Positions 31,204 through 38,741 of a DNA stretch of 64,000 bases are shown one piece after another (positions within the stretch are counted from its first letter, which is position 1; every line of letters begins with the position of its first letter). The stretch covers positions 124,001-188,000 of the forward strand of contig NZ_CATMFB010000007.1 of NCBI RefSeq assembly GCF_950066645.1. Reading direction: 5' to 3'. Source of the DNA: an uncultured Thalassolituus sp. GTDB lineage: Bacteria > Pseudomonadota > Gammaproteobacteria > Pseudomonadales > Oceanobacteraceae. The notes beneath the pieces are model-generated. The model was given only the letters and a program-made list of their open reading frames with translations, was not told where the DNA came from and did no database searches. The translations under genes and the position numbers were made by a program.

Positions 31204-31814
31204 TTTACAAACCAATGTTTGTCCCAGGCCATCAGGACTTTCTCTGGGTATTTTACTCTCCCAAGGCTGCCGTTATAGCGTGCCAGAGCGCGGGTAAGAT
31301 TGCCTTTTTCGCGGTCGAGGTAGTGTTTAAGAATGGTACAGCCGTAACGAAGATTAGTACGGGTATCCATCAGGTTGTCTTCTTCGCGTCCAATCTCTTT
31401 TTTCCAGAATGGCATCACCTGCATATATCCCTGCGCACCAACATAGCTGAGCGCAAAGCGATCGAAGGCACTTTCAATCTGAATCACAGAAAGTACAAGT
31501 TCTGGTTGAAGTCCGGCTCTGGTGGCTTCCTGATGCACCATACGAAGCAGGTCCAGCCGGGTTTCGTCGTGGCGCATACTGCGGTAGCGCTTCAGGCGGC
31601 TGGACATATCAACCAACCATACCTGGGCGTCGAACTCGTCTCCAAATGAATCTGCGGCAGAGACCGCATTGAGAAGCGCGGCCCGCAGTTGCGGATCGGG
31701 TTCGTTGTCGACGTTTGCGTATGCAGTATGAGCGGGCAGTGCAAGGGCAGCGAGCAACAGTCCCTTCCGCAGTGAAGCGGAAAGTAAACCTGTTACCCGC
31801 TGCCGGACGATCAC
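31197..31814 (-). CDS. Lytic transglycosylase (SLT domain)
   Basis: Periplasmic murein-cleaving enzyme, 205 residues. A signal peptide ends near HTAYA (residue about 34). The SLT/goose-lysozyme-like catalytic domain covers the C-terminal half: the catalytic Glu is in [14 protein letters not shown], followed by [13 protein letters not shown] and [10 protein letters not shown]. The start is GTG at 31814, overlapping the proS stop by 4 bases, so it is translationally coupled to proS. Confidence 0.88.
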   Translation of the reverse strand: MIVRQRVTGLLSASLRKGLLLAALALPAHTAYANVDNEPDPQLRAALLNAVSAADSFGDEFDAQVWLVDMSSRLKRYRSMRHDETRLDLLRMVHQEATRAGLQPELVLSVIQIESAFDRFALSYVGAQGYMQVMPFWKKEIGREEDNLMDTRTNLRYGCTILKHYLDREKGNLTRALARYNGSLGRVKYPEKVLMAWDKHWFVNY

Positions 31815-33553
31815 AGGCTGATCTTCTCTTTCAGGAAGGAAATAATATCGCCGGCCGGGATATTCTCTTTATCTTCGGCGCGACGGTTTTTGTACTCAAT
31901 CGTCCCGTCTTCAAGACCCCGGTCACTGATCACGATGCGGTGCGGAAGCCCCATAAGTTCCATATCAGCAAACTTTACTCCCGGGCTTGTTTTCTTGTCA
32001 CGGTCGTCCATGTAAACGTCGAATCCAGCAGCCTTGAGCTCGGCGTAAATCTTCTCAGCCGTTTCTTTTACCAGCTCAGATTTGTGCATGTTCATAGGCA
32101 CAATACCGATATGGAAAGGTGCAATGGCATCTGGCCAGATAATACCGTTGTCGTCATTGTTCTGCTCAATAGCCGACGCGACTACTCGGCTGACGCCGAT
32201 GCCGTAGCACCCCATTATCATGGTGCGGGCTTTGCCGTTTTCATCAAGAACGTTGGCATTCATCGCTGCGGAATACTTGGTGCCGAGCTGGAAAATATGG
32301 CCTACCTCGATACCACGTTTTATGTCGAGAGTTCCCTTGCCACATGGACTTGGGTCGCCTGCCACGACGTTGCGGATATCAACGACGCTGCCAGCTTCAA
32401 AATCACGTTCCCAGTTTGCACCAGAGAAGTGAGCATCTTTCTCGTTTGCACCGCAGAAGAAGTCCGCCATGTGAGCGGCGCTGCGGTCTACGTAAATGCG
32501 TGCAGAAAGATTGCGTGGGCCAGTAAAGCCAGCCACTGCACCGATTTTCTGGACTTCGTCTTCGCTCGCGAACTGCAGCGGGCTCAGCACACCTGGCAGT
32601 TTCTCGGCTTTGATTTCATTGAGCTGATGATCACCCCGCAGGAAGAGCACAACCGGTTCACCCGCGGCGCCTTCTTCTGCGTCCGGGTCTTCCGACGCGC
32701 CGCGGACGACGATGGCCTTCAGCACGCGGGATGTCTCGGTTCCCAGCAGAGCTGCAACGTCTTCAACACTGCTGACATCCGGTGTGGATACTTTCTGCAG
32801 CTCCGCGGAAGGTGCTGCACGTTCACCAGCGGGGGCGAGTGCCTCTGCGAGTTCGACGTTGGCGGCATAATCGCTCTCGGTTGAAAACGCGATGTCATCT
32901 TCGCCGGAGTCTGCCAGTACGTGGAACTCATGAGAAGACGCGCCACCGATGGAGCCTGTGTCTGCCAGTACCGGACGGAAATCAAGCCCCAGACGGTTGA
33001 AGATCGCGCAGTACGCAGCATGCATGCGGTCATACGTGTCCTGCAGACTTTCTTCGCTGGCATGGAATGAGTAGGCATCTTTCATCACAAATTCACGTGC
33101 CCGCATGACACCAAAACGAGGACGGGTCTCGTCACGGAACTTGGTCTGAATCTGATACAGATTCATCGGCAATTGCTTATAGCTGCTGATGTTATTGCGG
33201 GCCAGATCGGTGATCACTTCTTCTGCGGTCGGGCCGTAGCAGAAGTCACGGTTGTGGCGGTCTTTCAGGCGCAGGAGTTCACCACCGTACTGGTACCAGC
33301 GGCCGGTTTCTTCCCATAGCTCTGCGGGCTGGACGGTCGGCATCAGCACTTCCTGTGCACCCGCACGGTCCATCTCTTCACGGACAATCTTTTCGACCTT
33401 GCGCAGCGTCCGCAGACCCAGAGGCATCCAGGTATACAGGCCTGCAGCGAGTTTGCGGATCATGCCGGAGCGGAGCATCAGCTTGTGACTGATGACCACC
33501 GCGTCAGCAGGGGTTTCTTTTTCTGTAGCGATCAGGAATTCAGTAGCGCGCAT
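31811..33553 (-). CDS. proS: Prolyl-tRNA synthetase (bacterial type)
   Basis: Charges tRNA(Pro). At 580 residues it is the bacterial form with an editing (INS) domain inserted between motifs 2 and 3. Visible motifs are motif 1 region [14 protein letters not shown], motif 2 [17 protein letters not shown], the YbaK-like insert (about residues 225-390) and motif 3 [17 protein letters not shown]. The C-terminal anticodon-binding domain is intact. An untranslated gap of about 236 bases separates it from the divergent methyltransferase gene. Confidence 0.97.
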   Translation of the reverse strand: MRATEFLIATEKETPADAVVISHKLMLRSGMIRKLAAGLYTWMPLGLRTLRKVEKIVREEMDRAGAQEVLMPTVQPAELWEETGRWYQYGGELLRLKDRHNRDFCYGPTAEEVITDLARNNISSYKQLPMNLYQIQTKFRDETRPRFGVMRAREFVMKDAYSFHASEESLQDTYDRMHAAYCAIFNRLGLDFRPVLADTGSIGGASSHEFHVLADSGEDDIAFSTESDYAANVELAEALAPAGERAAPSAELQKVSTPDVSSVEDVAALLGTETSRVLKAIVVRGASEDPDAEEGAAGEPVVLFLRGDHQLNEIKAEKLPGVLSPLQFASEDEVQKIGAVAGFTGPRNLSARIYVDRSAAHMADFFCGANEKDAHFSGANWERDFEAGSVVDIRNVVAGDPSPCGKGTLDIKRGIEVGHIFQLGTKYSAAMNANVLDENGKARTMIMGCYGIGVSRVVASAIEQNNDDNGIIWPDAIAPFHIGIVPMNMHKSELVKETAEKIYAELKAAGFDVYMDDRDKKTSPGVKFADMELMGLPHRIVISDRGLEDGTIEYKNRRAEDKENIPAGDIISFLKEKISL

Positions 33554-33789
33554 AGTGACTTATTGGCCGTTAGCAATTTCAAAGTGCCATATTCTAAAGC
33601 CTGACCCTCCAGCCAGCAATTTCCATGCTTAAAGATGGCAGAAAATGCACTGGTCAAATTGTGAACAGGTTCAATAATAACTCAGTATTTTGGCGTATTC
33701 GGCACGGGTTCGATTGCCAAGATGACAGGGTGTGAGATACTGGACACCTCTCTGAATAACAAGAACGAGCTTCCCTGAGAGGGCAACAC

Positions 33790-34419
33790 GTGGTTAATAA
33801 CGATCTTGTCTCTTCCGAACATCTGCCGGTCGCAGAAGCGTGCCTGCGGAATCAACGTCCGATCCTTGACGTGCTGGGGAAGTACCTGCCTGCCTCGAGT
33901 TACGTGCTGGAAGTCGGTAGCGGCACGGGTCAACATGCTGCCTATATGACAGAACACCTGCCTGGGGTGCGTTGGCAGCCGACTGAAGTGCGGGAGCGCC
34001 TCAATGATATCCGTCTGTGGCAGACACATTGTCAACGTGATGGCTTTCTGGCCCCGCTTGAACTGGATGTGCGTCAGGATATCTGGCCCACTCGCGAAGC
34101 CGACGCTGTGTTCAGCGCTAATGTCGTTCATTTTGTCAGCTGGGCAGAAGTGGAAAGCCTGTTCCGGGGAGCACAGCGGGCCTTACGCACCGGTGGACTG
34201 CTGATCCTGTACGGCCCCTACAACTATGATGGCCAGTTTACCAGCGAGGGAAATATCGCGCTGGATCAGTGGTTGCGTGAACGTAACCCGGACAGTGGAA
34301 TAAAAGACTTCGAGCAGATTGTGTTACTCGGACGTAGCCATGACCTGTTTCTGCGTGCTGACGAAGAAATGCCTGCCAATAATCGAACACTTATTTTTCA
34401 GAAGGCTGAGATCTCCTGA
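33790..34419 (+). CDS. DUF938 family class I SAM-dependent methyltransferase
   Basis: 209-residue cytoplasmic protein of the DUF938 group. The SAM-binding glycine loop is VLEVGSGTGQHAAYM near residue 40. Later segments DAVFSANVVHFVSW and GGLLILYGPYNYDG are typical of the group. Substrate unknown. The start is GTG at 33790, giving MVNNDLVSSEHLPVAEACLR as in homologues. The stop overlaps the tag start (TGATG), so tag and the next small gene form a three-gene unit with it. Confidence 0.88.
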   Translation: MVNNDLVSSEHLPVAEACLRNQRPILDVLGKYLPASSYVLEVGSGTGQHAAYMTEHLPGVRWQPTEVRERLNDIRLWQTHCQRDGFLAPLELDVRQDIWPTREADAVFSANVVHFVSWAEVESLFRGAQRALRTGGLLILYGPYNYDGQFTSEGNIALDQWLRERNPDSGIKDFEQIVLLGRSHDLFLRADEEMPANNRTLIFQKAEIS

Positions 34420-35000
34420 TGGAACTGACTCCCTGCTCCTGGGCAAAGGGCGACCTCTACCTCGAATATCATGATACTGAATGGGGCGTTCCCTGTTATC
34501 AGCCTGACAGGCTTTTTGAAAAACTCTGCCTTGAGGGGCAGCAGGCCGGTCTCAGCTGGATTACTGTTCTGAAAAAGCGCCCCTGTTACCGTCAGCGATT
34601 CCACAACTTTGACCCGCAGCGGGTGGCTGCCATGACCGACAGTGACATTGATGACTGCCTGTCAGACGCCGGGTTGATCCGTCATCGTGGCAAGCTGGAG
34701 GCGATTCGCAAGAATGCCAGAGCCTGGGTTGCAGCAGAGCAGAAGGGCCACAACTGGGTGGAATGGTTGTGGAGCTATGTTGGAGGGAAGCCCGTCATTA
34801 ACCGCCTGGCAACACTCAGTGATGCTCCGGCGCAGACCGATGCCTCGGCGGCCATGAGTAAAGCACTTAAGAAAATGGGCTTCGGGTTCGTGGGGCCCAC
34901 CACTTGTTATGCTTTTATGCAAAGCATGGGCATGGTGAATGACCATCTGACTTCCTGTCCGTGCCATCCAGATAATATAACTGGTGTGCTTCCGGAATGA
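34419..35000 (+). CDS. tag: DNA-3-methyladenine glycosylase I
   Basis: Base-excision repair enzyme that removes 3-methyladenine. The 193 residues align closely with E. coli Tag: YHDTEWGVP, LEGQQAGLSWITVLKKR and SKALKKMGFGFVGPTTCY. The zinc ligands are present (an early Cys in CSWAKG, His of YHD, and His/Cys in DHLTSCPCHP). It is translationally coupled to the genes on both sides by 1- and 4-base overlaps. Confidence 0.95.
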   Translation: MELTPCSWAKGDLYLEYHDTEWGVPCYQPDRLFEKLCLEGQQAGLSWITVLKKRPCYRQRFHNFDPQRVAAMTDSDIDDCLSDAGLIRHRGKLEAIRKNARAWVAAEQKGHNWVEWLWSYVGGKPVINRLATLSDAPAQTDASAAMSKALKKMGFGFVGPTTCYAFMQSMGMVNDHLTSCPCHPDNITGVLPE

Positions 35001-35275
35001 ATCGCAGGCGCACTCCCCAGGAAAAGAAAGCGTTGAGCTACCAGAAGGACCGTCGAAACGCCGTGGCAGAATCCCGCAGTATTGCGCACAGGGCGATTTC
35101 CCGTAGAAAGAAGTGGGTGAACGGCTCTTATCGAAAGCTTATTCGACAGCGACTTGAAGCTGTTGACCTGGATGATATTGAAGAAACAGAAATAGCCGTT
35201 TCAAATGCAAAACGTCACAACTGGAAAAAGATCCCCGATGTTAGTCTCCGAGAATTCATAGACAATAAGTCTTAA
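34997..35275 (+). CDS. Small basic hypothetical protein
   Basis: 92 residues, very rich in Arg and Lys in the first half (MNRRRTPQEKKALSYQKDRR). It probably binds nucleic acid or is a small cytoplasmic helical protein. No domain was recognised. Its ATG overlaps the tag stop by 4 bases, which supports it as a real gene cotranscribed with tag. Confidence 0.65.
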   Translation: MNRRRTPQEKKALSYQKDRRNAVAESRSIAHRAISRRKKWVNGSYRKLIRQRLEAVDLDDIEETEIAVSNAKRHNWKKIPDVSLREFIDNKS

Positions 35276-35678
35276 TCTTCTCGGCTCCTTGTGCCCATTT
35301 CGCAAATAATCTTTGGCGACACTGTTCGCCGCAGCCCCAGAGCTGGCCTTAGTTAGCCCTTGCCTCATTATCTTCGCCGGTGTTAGCGTCAGAGCGTCTG
35401 TAGTTTGTCGCGCATGGATACTGTCCGTAAGCGACAGTTTCTGGCGCTGAAAATACGCCATGCAGAAAGCCAGTTTTCTGCATACAGATCAAAGACTTAA
35501 CGAGAATACGGCGTTGCTTCGCCGATATTGAAGTCTGTCCCGATGCTGTATTCGAGCGCAGTTCCCGTTTTTCGGCCCAGAATATTGGTTCCTCGCCATT
35601 GTGGAAGTTAACCATCACTTTTTGTGTTTTGGCGCATTAAGTCTGTTGGTGGTTTCTCGCTGACCAAGGAGCTGTCCC
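35276..35678. other. Intergenic region without a recognisable gene
   Basis: About 400 bases separate the tag unit from the patatin gene. A minus-strand frame at 35349-35618 is open, but its protein has no credible features. No terminator with a U-run and no convincing promoter was found. It marks the left border of a cluster that looks accessory. Confidence 0.5.
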
Positions 35679-36617
35679 ATGAAGAATATTTTATCCATTG
35701 ATGGCGGTGGTATACGCGGCATCATTCCTGCCATTGTGTTGGCGGAAATAGAACGTGTTACTGGCAAGCCCATCTGTCAACTGTTTGATCTGATCACCGG
35801 TACGTCGACTGGCGGCATTCTTGCCCTGGGCCTGGTGAAAGATAGCGGAAGTGGGGAGCCTCAGTTCTCTGCGAAAGAGCTGATTGATATTTATCGACAG
35901 CGAGGCCGGGACATATTTTCCCGATCGTTCTGGAAAGGAATGTCTTCGGTGGCCGGGCTCATGGATGAGAAATACCCGACTGATGGGATTGAGAAGGTCC
36001 TCGAAGAATATCTGGGACACGAACCCCTGGGGGCCGCATTAAATAATGTAATGATCACAAGTTACGATCTCGGAAATCGTAAACCACTGTTTTTTAAGAG
36101 TTGGAAAACGAGTTTCTATCAGACTGAAATGCGTCATGTCGCGCGCGCAACGTCTGCGGCTCCTACGTATTTCGAACCTGCGCTTATTCCTACGTGTGGC
36201 TCTCTGGCAGCGCTGATAGATGGCGGTGTGTTTATTAATAACCCCGCTGTATCTGCCTATGCCGAGGCGTTGAAGCTGTTTCCAGGCGAAGACATCCGTG
36301 TCTTATCCATAGGCACGGGCGAACTTATCCGACCGATTGATCATGGGGAGGCGTGTGACTGGGGAAAAGCTGGTTGGATGCTGCCTGTGCTGGATTGCGT
36401 TTTCGATGGCGTCAGTAACGCTGCAGATTATCAGATGGAGCAGTTCCTGGGTGAGAACTACATCCGTCTTCAGGTTGCTCTGGAAGATGCAGCCGACGAT
36501 ATGGATAACGCCTCTAAAGGTAACATCCGGCTGTTGGAAGCAGAGGCAGAACGTCTGCTCGAAGTGAACAGACATGTCATTGAGTCTTTGTTTTCAACGG
36601 ACGGTGTAATCGCCTGA
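35679..36617 (+). CDS. CapV-like patatin phospholipase
   Basis: Predicted cytoplasmic lipid acyl hydrolase of 312 residues. The oxyanion hole is DGGGIRGIIPA (residues 8-18), the nucleophile elbow is GTSTGG near residue 43, and the catalytic Asp is in IDGGVFINNPA near residue 182, giving the Ser-Asp dyad. It resembles plant patatins and CapV, the phospholipase effector of CBASS defence, but no CD-NTase or other CBASS gene is nearby. AAGGAG precedes the ATG. A small gene follows 14 bases later and three more small frames are on the same strand, so it looks like the first gene of an operon. Confidence 0.9.
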   Translation: MKNILSIDGGGIRGIIPAIVLAEIERVTGKPICQLFDLITGTSTGGILALGLVKDSGSGEPQFSAKELIDIYRQRGRDIFSRSFWKGMSSVAGLMDEKYPTDGIEKVLEEYLGHEPLGAALNNVMITSYDLGNRKPLFFKSWKTSFYQTEMRHVARATSAAPTYFEPALIPTCGSLAALIDGGVFINNPAVSAYAEALKLFPGEDIRVLSIGTGELIRPIDHGEACDWGKAGWMLPVLDCVFDGVSNAADYQMEQFLGENYIRLQVALEDAADDMDNASKGNIRLLEAEAERLLEVNRHVIESLFSTDGVIA

Positions 36618-36631
36618 TAAGGAGAAATGGA

Positions 36632-36934
36632 ATGAGCCTGCAAGTACAGATTTTCGAAATACTTTTTAAAGTAGTGAACAACATTCTCGATAAGAACTGG
36701 GATGGCATTCTTGATGCCTGCGCCCGCGAAGCAATCGCCGAGGGCTACAGCCCGGACACGATCACGAATACTCAGTTGTCTGAAGTGATGGCCGGAAAGA
36801 TCAAAGAGACCAATTTTCTGCGGAAGAAAGAAGATAACTTTTATCTGTTCTGTCTCGACAACATGAATGTTGACTGGGCTGATCGCATTAAGAAGCGGAT
36901 GGCAGAAACAGGTAACGCAGTGGAGGCGGTATGA
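36632..36934 (+). CDS. Small hypothetical protein in patatin operon
   Basis: 100-residue soluble protein (MSLQVQIFEILFKVVNNILD). It is probably all-alpha, with no signal peptide and no family that I recognise. AAGGAG lies before the ATG. It starts 14 bases after the patatin stop and overlaps the next gene by 4 bases (ATGA), good evidence of an operon. A regulatory or immunity role toward the phospholipase is possible but untested. Confidence 0.7.
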   Translation: MSLQVQIFEILFKVVNNILDKNWDGILDACAREAIAEGYSPDTITNTQLSEVMAGKIKETNFLRKKEDNFYLFCLDNMNVDWADRIKKRMAETGNAVEAV

Positions 36935-37317
36935 AAAAACGCTACATATACTCAGTTCTGGCCCTCGCCATTGGCTTTTCAGGCTCAACGGGCGCGGCAT
37001 TTCTTAACGGATATTTTCCATGTGAAATATACGGCATGTGTGATTCCGGCGTGGTTGCAGAGAACGAGCGACTGATGGAGGAGGCCCGCCAGTTACGGGA
37101 ACAGATTGATCAGATCAGCCAGGAGAACCTTAATATTGTTGAGGGACTCAAGGAAAATCTTGAGAGTCAGAAGGCGTTGAATGAGGCACTGACGACAGGG
37201 ATATCAAACATTGCTGACATCAGCGCAAGAGGAGTATCTAATGAACAGAAAATCCTGGAAATCGGTCAGACTCTCAGGAGTATTGGTCTTCGTCTTACTG
37301 CTGGGACTGATCAGTAG
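36931..37317 (+). CDS. Exported or membrane-anchored coiled-coil protein
   Basis: 128 residues: a basic N-terminus and one hydrophobic segment (RYIYSVLALAIGFSGSTGAAF), two Cys shortly after (CEIYGMC), then a coiled coil from about residue 45 to 90 (LMEEARQLREQIDQISQ). The rest is polar. No known family. Its last 77 bases overlap the following gene in another frame. It overlaps the previous gene by 4 bases. Confidence 0.68.
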   Translation: MKKRYIYSVLALAIGFSGSTGAAFLNGYFPCEIYGMCDSGVVAENERLMEEARQLREQIDQISQENLNIVEGLKENLESQKALNEALTTGISNIADISARGVSNEQKILEIGQTLRSIGLRLTAGTDQ

Positions 37318-37798
37318 TTCCTCCCTGAGAGCCGATGAATCCGAGCAGGATTTTCAGGCTCTGGGCGCGCGCTTGATTGACTATGGTGAAAGCCTGGAGT
37401 TCATCGCCACCGATTTTGAATCCAATCGTTTGCGCATGAGAGATGAGCTGAGCCGGCTTCAGAGTCTGGTCGACAGAAAGGAAATTGATATCGAGAGAGC
37501 ATTGAGCGATGCTGAAGCACTGGAAGAGAAGATACTTCTCAGCCGCGAGCTTCAGGGAGAACTGAATGCTAAGTACGAGCAGATTAATCTCAACTTTAAG
37601 AAATTTGTCTTTCAGACCCGCGCTCAGAAGTTGATTCCTTTCCTGTACGCCGGAGTGGCAGTTGCTATTGCAGATGGCAATCTTGGCGACAAGGCTTTAT
37701 TTGGGTTGGCTGGTTACGGAACCGGTGCGCTGATTGAGAATACGGGGTATGGTCTTTCAGGTGGGATTACCTGGCTGAGATTTGGTACGTCGTTCTGA
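37241..37798 (+). CDS. Exported coiled-coil protein with C-terminal glycine-rich hydrophobic part
   Basis: 185 residues from the ATG at 37241, which has AGAGGAG about 7 bases upstream. The signal peptide is VLVFVLLLGLISSSSLRA. A coiled coil covers about residues 55-120, and a Gly/Ala-rich hydrophobic C-terminal region (YAGVAVAIADGNLGDKAL, then GLAGYGTGALI) could insert in a membrane. No family recognised. The start lies inside the previous gene, with a 77-base out-of-frame overlap, so the pair is translated from one message. Confidence 0.7.
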   Translation: MNRKSWKSVRLSGVLVFVLLLGLISSSSLRADESEQDFQALGARLIDYGESLEFIATDFESNRLRMRDELSRLQSLVDRKEIDIERALSDAEALEEKILLSRELQGELNAKYEQINLNFKKFVFQTRAQKLIPFLYAGVAVAIADGNLGDKALFGLAGYGTGALIENTGYGLSGGITWLRFGTSF

Positions 37799-37832
37799 AA
37801 AAAAAAGCCCCACACCCAAAAGGGTGTGGGGC
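37798..37832 (-). terminator. Intrinsic terminator of the nasA-cobA operon
   Basis: Read on the minus strand, GCCCCACACCC, a 4-base loop and GGGTGTGGGGC form a perfect 11-bp stem followed by nine T. It lies about 130 bases beyond the cobA stop. The hairpin could also slow transcription from the patatin side, which has no U-run. Confidence 0.88.
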
Positions 37833-37963
37833 AGTCCAAACAATCGCATAGAAAATATCTGAATGTTCCCAGAATTTTCGGCCTTATGCAGAAACGGACC
37901 AACAGCTTACTTGGGATAACCCGGTTATTACCCGTAGTCCAGACGGATAACTTCCGGGGAGTG

Positions 37964-38737
37964 TCACGCTACAGCTTCGCTGTGAGCCTGAACCTGGTTT
38001 CGTGAAGCGAACTTCGCCACTTCACCGACTATCATCAGCGCTGGGCCCGAACCCGTATGTCGCTGTGCCATGTTTGGCAGATCCATCAGAACTCCGGTCA
38101 GCACTTCCTGATCCGGGAGTGTGCCATTAATGATCAGAGCCACCGGCGTTGATTCATGCAGGCCATCTCCGAGAAGGCGCGCGGTAATCATTCCAGCCTG
38201 TTTGACGCCCATATAGAAAACACGGGTCGGGTTCTGACTGGGTTCATATTCACCGAACTGGCTATGACCGCTATCAAGCATCAGTGCATTACCATAGTGA
38301 CGGTGTGTCAGGGGAATTCTGGCCGCTGCCGCGCAGCCGCCGGCCGCGGTAATGCCTGGAATAATCTCGACGTCAATTCCGAATTTCTGCAGATATTCGA
38401 GTTCTTCGCCACCGCGTCCGAAAATAAACGGATCGCCACCTTTCAGGCGGACTACGCGCTGATATCTGGAGGCACTGGTGACCAGCAGCTTCTGAATATC
38501 CACCTGGGTCATCTTGTGAGCACCACAACGCTTGCCAACGTGAATACGGGTGCATTTACGCGGCAGCATTGCCAGTATTTCTTCTGAAATCAGGCTGTCG
38601 TACAGCACGATGTCAGCTTCATTCAGTACCCGCATTGCTTTCAGGGTGAGCAGTTCCGGGTCGCCGGGGCCACCGCCAACCAGCCAGACTTTGCCGTAGT
38701 TACGCTCTTTCTTTAAAGACAATGTACGCTCGGACAT
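37964..38737 (-). CDS. cobA: Uroporphyrinogen-III C-methyltransferase (SUMT)
   Basis: Makes precorrin-2 from uroporphyrinogen III, the first step to the siroheme needed by NirB. The 257-residue single-domain form has the motifs VWLVGGGPGDPELLTLKA, VRLKGGDPFIFGRGGEE and PGITAAGGCAA. It lacks the CysG dehydrogenase/chelatase domain. The frame extends 91 codons into nasA. The ATG at 38737, 4 bases after the nasA stop, gives the natural N-terminus MSERTLSLKKERNYGK. Cotranscribed with nasA. Confidence 0.94.
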   Translation of the reverse strand: MSERTLSLKKERNYGKVWLVGGGPGDPELLTLKAMRVLNEADIVLYDSLISEEILAMLPRKCTRIHVGKRCGAHKMTQVDIQKLLVTSASRYQRVVRLKGGDPFIFGRGGEELEYLQKFGIDVEIIPGITAAGGCAAAARIPLTHRHYGNALMLDSGHSQFGEYEPSQNPTRVFYMGVKQAGMITARLLGDGLHESTPVALIINGTLPDQEVLTGVLMDLPNMAQRHTGSGPALMIVGEVAKFASRNQVQAHSEAVA

Positions 38738-38741
38738 CTTG

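Noticed and set aside
35330-35400. GTTAGC-type sequences suggesting an integron attC site
   Set aside because: No paired inner and outer core sites with the proper spacing and no integrase or cassette array were found.
35679-37798. CBASS operon
   Set aside because: No CD-NTase, Cap2/Cap3 or HORMA/TRIP13 gene adjoins the patatin.
36931-37798. Phage-type overlapping spanin pair
   Set aside because: The inner gene has no lipobox and there is no endolysin or holin nearby.
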